NCBI GenBank assembly: GCA_025642065.1
Contig: JAODUP010000115.1
Span: 1 to 64,000 of the forward strand
Source of the DNA: Paralvinella palmiformis
Lineage: Eukaryota; Annelida; Polychaeta; Terebellida; Alvinellidae
Direction: 5' to 3'
DNA length: 64,000 nt
Shown here: one piece after another, positions 56,250-64,000 of the stretch
Position numbering within the stretch: position 1 is the stretch's first letter
Layout: every line of letters starts with the position of its first letter
The notes under the pieces: model-generated
Databases searched by the model: none
The model's input: the letters and a program-made list of their open reading frames with translations, nothing else
What the model was told of the DNA's origin: nothing
Program-made: the position numbers and the translations under genes

Positions 56250-56734
56250 CTTGCCCCATTCTGAATTTGTTAAAGGCCGCTGATCCTAAAATAAAATACA
56301 TCATGTGAGCCCCGATAGTCTATATGAGACGTAACAAAGGCATCGATCCTCCAACAAGTATTTTTGAAGCTGTACACATTGAGGTAACACCGTCACACGT
56401 ATTAATAAATTCGTTAAAAATAACTCTGATGATATTTGTTTCTAACTAATTACAGGTGGAGAATCATTTAGTAATGTGTAATACGCTGATGAATTTTTGT
56501 CCTTGACATAATTTAGTGAAGCTAAGAAAATGGTATTTGTGTTATCATCATTAAATGTTAAAAGATTTCGAGTTGTCCATAAATGGATATCAGCATCTAA
56601 ATGTTACAGAATAACCGAAGATAAAAGGAAATATTAAATAAATGCCACCGTAAAGTAGTACATACAACTGTGTGGGATCGATTACATGTAACATTTAACG
56701 CCATATCCTTTTACACTAATCACCAAAAGTTGTG

Positions 56735-56798
<64 letters not shown>

Positions 56799-57060
56799 AA
56801 TGTGAAAACTAAAAGGAGAAAGGTCGAGCTTTGTATTACATCAAATAACACGGCATCAAATAAAACGCTACAAAGGCCCAAAGGGATACTTTCTGTGAAC
56901 GTTGTTCTAAATATGACTGCAACAATTTAGAGACGTTATTCGACAAATTGAACATGTCTTCAAAACAACAGAATAGTACACCACATTCAGCTGTATTATA
57001 CACAGCTGGTAGGTCCAAATTACAGTTAGTACTCGATTATCTTAATCAGTTGTAATCATA
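56250..57060 (-). pseudogene. LINE reverse transcriptase split by (GT)n
   Basis: On the minus strand, 57018-56836 gives MDLPAVYNTAECGVLFCCFE-like motif A followed by LSNNVSKLLQSYLEQRSQKV. After a (GT)n tract (56734-56797) come GYGVKCYM-like sequence and LDADIHLWTTRNLLTFNDDN plus TNTIFLASLNYVK (56480-56610). Near 56270-56330, FRISGL..QIQNGAS matches the late RT block seen at 14.9 and 60.5 kb. The YADD motif is deleted. Confidence 0.7.
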
Positions 57061-58288
57061 ATATTCTTTTTCCAACACTAACTAGTCCGTTTAAGTGATG
57101 TGACCAATCTTATATTCTGACTATCAATTGTCATGAGTCACATGTGGAGTCATTTAGAATATTGAGATAATTGTTAACCGATCTTTCTCGGATCAGGGGA
57201 AGACGCCTATGGATATTGTCTATACAGCTATATTTGTAATTTGATTGATGAATACATCCTCACATTCTTTCTGAAACCAATTTGGCATAGACAGGGCCAG
57301 CTGCATAGTAAACATTTGAGGATGTTTTCAATAACTATCTTGTCCTAGTCTCTACATGATGGTGAAATGTATATAACACGAAGATGAAGGACTAGTAATC
57401 GGTGGAAATAAGCTAATTTAATTATAGTCTACATCATAATTGATAGAATAAACTTTTATAGGGTAGTCCTTTGATTGAATGTTGTATTCTTTGATCTGAG
57501 GATTTAGAGCTATTTGTCATGTAAATACCAAATCAATACAAAATAATCTGGATAAATCATGTAATTCTTGCGAATACATCACTCTACATCGTTATGTTGT
57601 TAGGCTAAGTGATCGTTATTTGTTCATCTGGATCAACATATCCCAGTTTCGTTTCGTTTGGTACACGTTTGAGATATTTGTGCCAGAAACTAATAACAAG
57701 TTTATAATATGTCCAACAATAAATACACTGAAATAACATACTAAAGAGGAAATATCAAGAATCAGATAAAACAGACAATTGTTTGTGGCATCTACTCTAT
57801 GGTTATCTAGGTGTAGGCTGTTGTGATAAATATGTTTTATATCATGTTGGATCTGAACACACGCGCACACACGCACACACGCACGCACACACGCAGACAC
57901 ACACGCACGCACGCACGCACGCACGCACACCCGCTTCATGACGCTTGCCCTTTGTACAAACTTGAACGAATTTTGAAGACAGCGACAATTGGGTTATATA
58001 GTTTATATAGTATTGCTTTGAAGAAAGATACAGCAATTGAAAAATAGCTATAAATAGGGCTGCTTAGATAATTAAGCTAAACATTCTCACTACTGCCGTG
58101 ATCTGACTTGGGTGTTCTACTCCCAAACTCCACGGCTGTAGGTGATTCACTTTTTATTTCTTGGTGGCTTAGAGACTGGTGAGATATTACACATGTCTCA
58201 GCAAGGAAAGTCGCCCCTCATAATTCAGTCCCCTGAAGAATCGTCCAGAATTTGAATTCACAGTTTGAGATTCTCTGTGCCTGTGACT

Positions 58289-58290
<2 letters not shown>
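57061..58290. other. Spacer with CA/CG-rich microsatellite (57858-57931)
   Basis: 57220-57560 may contain decayed endonuclease of the adjacent LINE, but no motif can be stated. The ORFs at 57616-58047 are ACGC-repeat translations. Confidence 0.4.
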
Positions 58291-58291
<1 letters not shown>

Positions 58292-58358
<67 letters not shown>

Positions 58359-58386
58359 CACACAACACACACACACACACACACAC
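58292..58386. repeat. (TA)n and (CA)n microsatellites
   Basis: TA at 58292-58352 and CA at 58363-58386. Confidence 0.95.
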
Positions 58387-59890
58387 GTATATATATGGTT
58401 TTACTAAATTGTGGTCTTACGCAGATTTACAATGTTCAGATAAATATTTATATTAATCATCGTTTGTATTGTGTCTTCATCATGTGATTAATAATCGGAC
58501 GATTATAAAATAATAATACTGACAGTGTGAAGTCTGCTGGAGACTACCACTTACCTAGATCAGTCACTCTCATTTTATTGCTTGATGTTTCGCAATAAAA
58601 AACCACTACTTTCACATTATTGAATCAGGTCCCGCGGGACATTTGAACGGTTGACTAAAACATTAGAAATCTGCTGACAACGTTTTTGGTGTTTTCTTAC
58701 TGAGTTTTTAACTTTTCGGTTTCCTTGATGGATGTCTTCTGGTTTGTAGCTCGGATGATGAAACCGCAAAGTAAAATTGTTGGTAGGTGTATCAGCTAAA
58801 TAACTTGATGTCCTACTCACTGCAAGAAGATTCTTTAACTATGACGGTCGTTGATTGCAAATATGCAATGAACTGCAACAGGATTGTAACATCAGAAATG
58901 TAAACAATATCGAACATGTGGGGTTTTACGGATGACAAAGATATCTTCTCTATTTCACATAAACATTGCTTTTAAATGGAAAGGTTCGACAAACCCATCC
59001 CCATGATCGTCTGACTTAAGTGAGTATGAAAGTCGTAAGGCTTAAACATGACCAGTTCCCATTAGGAATACGAATAAACTGCCTCAAATCAGTTCTTAAG
59101 ACAGGTTCTACAGCAGTTAGAGAACTACAAAGATTAACATAGTTTCAGGTTCAAACTTTGCTTTATTTATCTCTCTAACCATCTCTTAAAGTAGTCGCCT
59201 TAATATTAATTGTGTTAAAGGACTGTTATAAGATCTACCCTTAAATAACCCACATAAAAGCATTTCAAGTGATCAATTAAACAGCGCTGTCTATAACCAA
59301 TGAAGTGCAACAAAATGGGTCGGTCAGCCTTAAGTGGTCTTTTAATGGGTCGACTATCAACCACCTCCGCCGCCGGAATAAACAAGGTAATATAAATATA
59401 GTTATGAATTCCTCTTTACAAAGTCGAATAAAATATGATAAAAGGCTTGCTATTTAAATTGTTATGTTTTACATGGTTCTGTGCTTTCTCAGCTTATATC
59501 GAACCAGTTTTCTATCACAGCACCAATTTACACACGACCAACCTTTTATCTGTTGACTTACATTAAGTTATAAATCATCCCGTAGCCTCTGGCACCTAGT
59601 TATAATGATTATCTTTGCCTTAATATTGAACAATGATATGTCTCTCCATCAAAATGACGTGTTTGATTGGCTCAATGTCAACGGGGTCATTAAGACGTGG
59701 TGTGTGTGTGTGTGTGCGTGTGTGTGTATTGTTGTTTTTGTGTATTATGCAAAACTCTGATATACAACTAATTAGATTATTTCTACACATAATTAAATCA
59801 CTAAATAGATCATTCTTTAGCTGATATATAAAACTATTAAAAATCGACTGGGTTATTCAAATAGGTGGTCAGTTATATTAATCCTAACTT
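58387..59890. other. Region without a supported gene
   Basis: AT-rich with a short GT repeat (59699-59728). Minus ORF 58617-58820 shows no domain. Confidence 0.4.
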
Positions 59891-59892
59891 GA

Positions 59893-61008
59893 TGTTCCCT
59901 TTCAACACCTTATCACAGTGTATGCCATTGGTAGAAGAGTTCTGCAAGTCCATGATTGATACATTGGAGCCTTTTACAGATCCTGATATCAGACAGGTGC
60001 TGAAAAGGGTGATCTGATGCTTTCTGTGCAGTTGACCATACGTTGGGTTTCTGTTATCTGGCGTGCCAAAAAGGTTCAGTTCTTGGTCCTCTGGTTTTCA
60101 CAATGTATACCCATCCTCTTGGGATCATTGCGCTGGGATATAACGATAAATATCATTTGTATGCTGATGCTACACAACTGTATATACCATTGGATCCTGA
60201 CAGTGAGTTAAACTTCTCCTCTTCCATGAAGAATTTAGAGCATTGTATTGCTGATATTCGGCTATAGATGACTCAAAATCTTTAAGAATAAATTATAATA
60301 AAACAATATTATATATTTGGCATTACCACATTGTGTTAAATCCCTAAAAATACCAGCATTACAGATTACCCCTCACGGGTCAGTAAAATATATTAAGAAC
60401 ATCCACTGTTTAAAAGCATTATTGACACAATAAACGCTGCTACTGTGGTCCATGCTGTTGTTACATATCGGATAGACTATTGTAACTCCCCGTTATGTGG
60501 CAATCGGATTATAACATCAATACCCTTCAGCGAATTCAGAATAGTGCAGCTCGCATAGTAACAAATACTAGAAAATATGATCATATCAGCACAATTCTTC
60601 AAAAAACAGCATATCCATTTCAAGATTTTACAAATTATTTATAAATCTATCAATGACATGGCACCTGAATACATGTCTGAATTGGTGTCCATTAGAAAGT
60701 CATTCCGAAAACTCAGGTCATCCAGTCAGATATTTTGCAGGTGCCTGTGTCTCGGCTCAAGTCATATGGTGATTGTGCATTTAGTGTTGCAGCCCCCACT
60801 TTGTGGAATAGGTTGCCGGCAAATATTAGAAATGTGTCGTATTTTGAAAAGTTTAAATCCATTCTAATGTTGCTTTCACAGATAACTAATAATTATCTTT
60901 TAAATCTCTTATATTGTTTATACAGAAATATTTAATAAATGATGATGATGATAATAATAATAATAATAATAATAACAACAACAACAACGCTACTACCACT
61001 ACTACTAT

Positions 61009-61055
<47 letters not shown>

Positions 61056-61068
61056 ATAATAATAATAG
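59893..61068 (+). pseudogene. LINE reverse transcriptase 3' half with mutated YADD and compound tail
   Basis: After a fragment shared with 42735, the frame at 60043 reads KGSVLGPLVFTMYTHPLGII, then YNDKYHLYADATQLYIPLDP (YADDT changed to YADAT) and NLEHCIADI. After shifts come VVHAVVTYRIDYCNSPLCG, HIHFKILQIIYKSINDMAPE, MSELVSIRKSFRKLRSSSQI and VAAPTLWNRLPANIRNVSYF. It is the most complete 3' end of this family here and runs into ATG, AAT, AAC and ACT repeats (60938-61068). The loss of one catalytic Asp plus several shifts make it inactive. Confidence 0.85.
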
Positions 61069-61319
61069 GGTATTTATTAGGAGAAGTCATTCAACTGTAA
61101 TGGATGATAAAAGTACATAAAACGTAGTAAGAAATACTTCAAATATTATTTATCCGAACATTAATCCTCGTTTAGCATCGATAATTAAACAATAAATATA
61201 GATAGATTCAATAATTCCAACACACAATAAATAACTTAATTGTTAATAATGAGAACATACGAAATAAAATCAGGTTTTCTTGGTATTTCCAAGGTTAATG
61301 AGTATTGTACCTTAAGACT

Positions 61320-61745
61320 TATTTTAGAATTTAAATTGATGGTCAATTCCGATTCGAATTTCTGGATTGGAATTCAAATTGGAAGTTTTTAGAATTTAGA
61401 ATTTGAATTGATGAATTTGGAATTTGAATTGAACATGTCCACAATAATAATTTACCCGTTTAACTTTTCCTACACTAAAATAATAAGCTATTACATTATT
61501 TGTTGCTTTGATTTTACCCCAAAAAGTGTTTTCCCTTTTTGCAATTTTTCCATCTTCCGGTTACTACTCCTATCCCACAATTGCTCAAACATGGGCTCAA
61601 TTGAATTCTGGAATTATCATTGATGGTCAATTTCAATTCCAATTCCGGAATTAGAATTCCGGTTGATAAATTAATTTTTGAAACTGGAATTGGAATGTGT
61701 GGCATTGGAATTGAGAAAATGGTATTGATCCCATATCTGACAGGT
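61320..61745. repeat. AATTCC/GGAATT-rich dispersed repeat, copy 2
   Basis: Clusters of GGAATT, AATTCC and TTGATAAATT at both ends (61325-61435 and 61600-61720) flank a unique core, as at 18359-18735. The right end reads CCCATATCTGACAGGTAC, comparable with GTCTGATACC of copy 1. Confidence 0.5.
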
Positions 61746-64000
61746 ACTACAAACAACCCTTATATAAATTTAGTTCATATTGTATAGTGTAGAGACTTAC
61801 TACTGGTGAATTTGCTTTTCTAATTCCAAGATTTTGGACTCTGATAGTTCAGTGTTCTAATATAACAACTGTTGATCTTTTACGTGCCTAAGTTGGTTAC
61901 ATTCGGTTTTGGATTATGCTAACCGATAGAAAAATGGTATAACTCTTAAGCAGTTGATGAGGATGGAAATTCTTTCTGATCTTTTATCATTTTACCTTAG
62001 AGAGGGTTTGACAATCTGCTTTCATTATACCCAGGAGTGGCCTTCTGTTTAGATACTGCCCCGCAGTGACATGACGTCACTCGAGCTGTACTTCGATGAC
62101 CTCATTACAAAGAGCTTTGGCCAAAATGTTTGGCTTCATCACTCCGGAGATCGGTACAATCCTGGTCGTTAAATCAGGATCGTGATGTGCTATTCTGGGA
62201 TATGATTAATGACAAAATAGATGGAGTACAGATGACAAGAGAGTTGACGACACAAGGATGGCACGTTGTGGTTGTTATGTTTATCTTCACTTCCCAACAC
62301 CAGTTTACAGCTGCTGACTAACCTATTAATGTTAACAGTTTGTAAACTGAGAGAAGTTGGAAGATTAATAATGGCATCGCGCATTGAATGTTATTTTCTC
62401 AGGAAATTTTCCCATTTACGGAGATGGTGCGAAATGTTGTCAATAACAGGGAAATATCGGAGATTAGTTTAGATATTAACGTTCAAGTGCCCGTACGGTA
62501 ATGCCATCAAAACATTATTGTTCATTGCAAATCTGTTAATTAACAGTATCTATAGGTGAACTATGAAGTAGATAATGAGTTAGAGCGTTAATGTTATAAA
62601 TTACTTAAATCGGTCAAATTTCGTATTGGGTTATCACTCTCTGTACAATGTATTTGAGTTACTTCCTCCCGCTAAGAGCGCTTCATCATATATACATTCT
62701 TAGCTTTATTAATTATAATTGCATTTCACGAAATACTTAATTTCCTGTTTATATTAATCACGTAGAAATGTGTCACCTTAGCAGATGACATCAAATCATT
62801 TCACTTTGACAACCGAACTGAAAATAAAGAAACATTATAGCAAGGCTTTACTTCCTGTGTCAAAGGTTACGAGCCCTACTTAATATATTTGTAAGTATTA
62901 GCTCGCATAGCTAATAAAAAATACTTATGATTACTGCTGCAGCCATCAGACATAGATAATCTTCGCTAATACCTCAGATGTCTAAGGTTAGATGTCATGG
63001 GTTTTATCTGTCCCTTTTATCTAGCCGCTATTATGTGGCGTATAGGTGATTAATCATTTATTGGTAATGGCTAACGGGTTCAGAATAAACAATGGGTAGT
63101 AACAACAACTAAGTATCAATTTGGGGATCACTTATGCACACTAATGTGATGAAATGTCGTATATAAATGGAGCTATTTATAGCAATGGGAATTTGTTTGA
63201 GAGTTCAGCAAGAATGTGTTTCTTGTGAGCTGAACGTGTGTTAAAAATACGACAAGCAGTGAAATTAGAGTTGGCATAGAGAACCAGAGACATATATCAA
63301 CATCGTCATTACTGACTAGATAACATATATTACGATAATTCAAATATTGGATTTACGACATATTTGATCAAATGATAAAATCTAAGTTTATTTAAAACAT
63401 GACATTAGCGCATCTCAATGAAAATTAAAACCAAATAAACGTCTTAAGGATTTGTTGTTGTTGTTGTTCTTCTTCTTCTTCCTCATCCTCATCCTCATCC
63501 TCCTTTTCTCGTAGAGTCGTCTATTTTGGTTTTATTAAGTTTCTATTAAATGACATCATTAAAGATTTGAGTAATATATTCATCGGAATTAACTGTAACT
63601 GACACTAATTCGACGACAATGTAGTATTATTTATGAACCAAACTTTGAGGTATGATTAAATGAAGTTTGAGGCCGAAATACTCGATATGTTGAAGGTGTC
63701 TTTCTAACATGGAACGTACTCTGTATCGGGGGAAGTGGTGTGACGTCTCCTCCATCTCAGGTCATCGTTTCTTCCCACCGTATGACGTAGATAAATGATA
63801 GAAGCGTCCCATCAATTGAAATTTCGAAAAAAAACTGATTCCATGGAGTATTGTCTTTTAATAATTATTAAATCATGGAGGTTGTTACCAACAATATTGA
63901 TGACATGTGTAAACGTTAAACCAAATGATTAGATCTTGTTTATAGAGAATTTCAAACCAAGAAGACGGAAGACTTGCAACCGATTTAGCCGAAAATATTT
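61746..64000. other. Right end of the window, no supported gene
   Basis: ORFs at 62130-62472 overlap on both strands and show no domain; TGACATGACGTCACTCGAG at 62068 contains a CRE-like site. A diverged LINE/SINE 3' tail lies at 62640-62690. A compound GTT/CTT/CTCATC repeat lies at 63455-63507. Confidence 0.45.

Noticed and set aside
62130..62472. Overlapping ORFs of 60-70 codons on both strands
   Set aside because: No recognisable domain, no splice context, and neither strand is favoured by composition.

Overview
This is a eukaryotic, AT-rich nuclear window from an invertebrate animal. It has short exons with GT-AG introns, AATAAA poly(A) signals, CpG-containing start regions, very many (TA)n/(CA)n microsatellites, and decayed animal-type transposons: non-LTR retrotransposons, tRNA-derived SINEs, hAT, pogo/Tigger and PIF/Harbinger. 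The gene and repeat mix would fit a lophotrochozoan such as a mollusc, but nothing here proves the phylum. Most open reading frames are chance translations of microsatellites or dead transposons. Only a few exon chains with consistent splice phases look like genes.

Layout. (1) 1-2.5 kb: two nearly identical ~820-bp direct repeats, followed by two SINEs. (2) 4.2-4.9 kb, minus strand: the first two coding exons of an ABCA-family ABC transporter, the rest lying off the left edge. A possible small plus-strand gene (5.1-5.7 kb) starts about 200 bp away, head to head. (3) 6-12 kb: degenerate repeats, a dispersed segment carrying an NRF1-like palindrome and a decayed start exon, and a dead reverse transcriptase. 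(4) 12.6-23.8 kb, plus strand: ten coding exons of a TEDC2 (tubulin epsilon and delta complex 2) orthologue with SINEs and LINE debris in its introns; the very first exon is not certain. (5) 24.7-26.4 kb: a hAT element with a TTF-type zinc-finger transposase pseudogene, with a SINE nested inside. (6) 28.5-29.8 kb: a Tigger-like element with matching ends. (7) 30.8-34.2 kb: a possible cysteine-rich exon (minus), a foldback, a minisatellite and then a complete five-exon secreted-protein gene. (8) 34.5-64 kb: no convincing host gene; broken LINEs in both orientations, a second hAT pseudogene, a Harbinger fragment, SINEs and long microsatellites.

The most interesting item is the five-exon gene at 32746-34130. 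It encodes a predicted secreted 237-residue protein with six cysteines and mostly helical segments. Its intron phases (1,0,0,0), tiny first exon and placement of predicted helices copy the layout of vertebrate long-chain helical cytokine/hormone genes (growth hormone, prolactin, IL-6, G-CSF). I recognise no sequence relative, so the assignment is inference. If supported by structure prediction and RNA data it would be an undescribed invertebrate helical cytokine or hormone.

There is no operon-like organisation. ABCA would act in membrane lipid transport, TEDC2 in centriole triplet-microtubule stability and cilia, and the putative cytokine outside the cell. They appear functionally unrelated neighbours.
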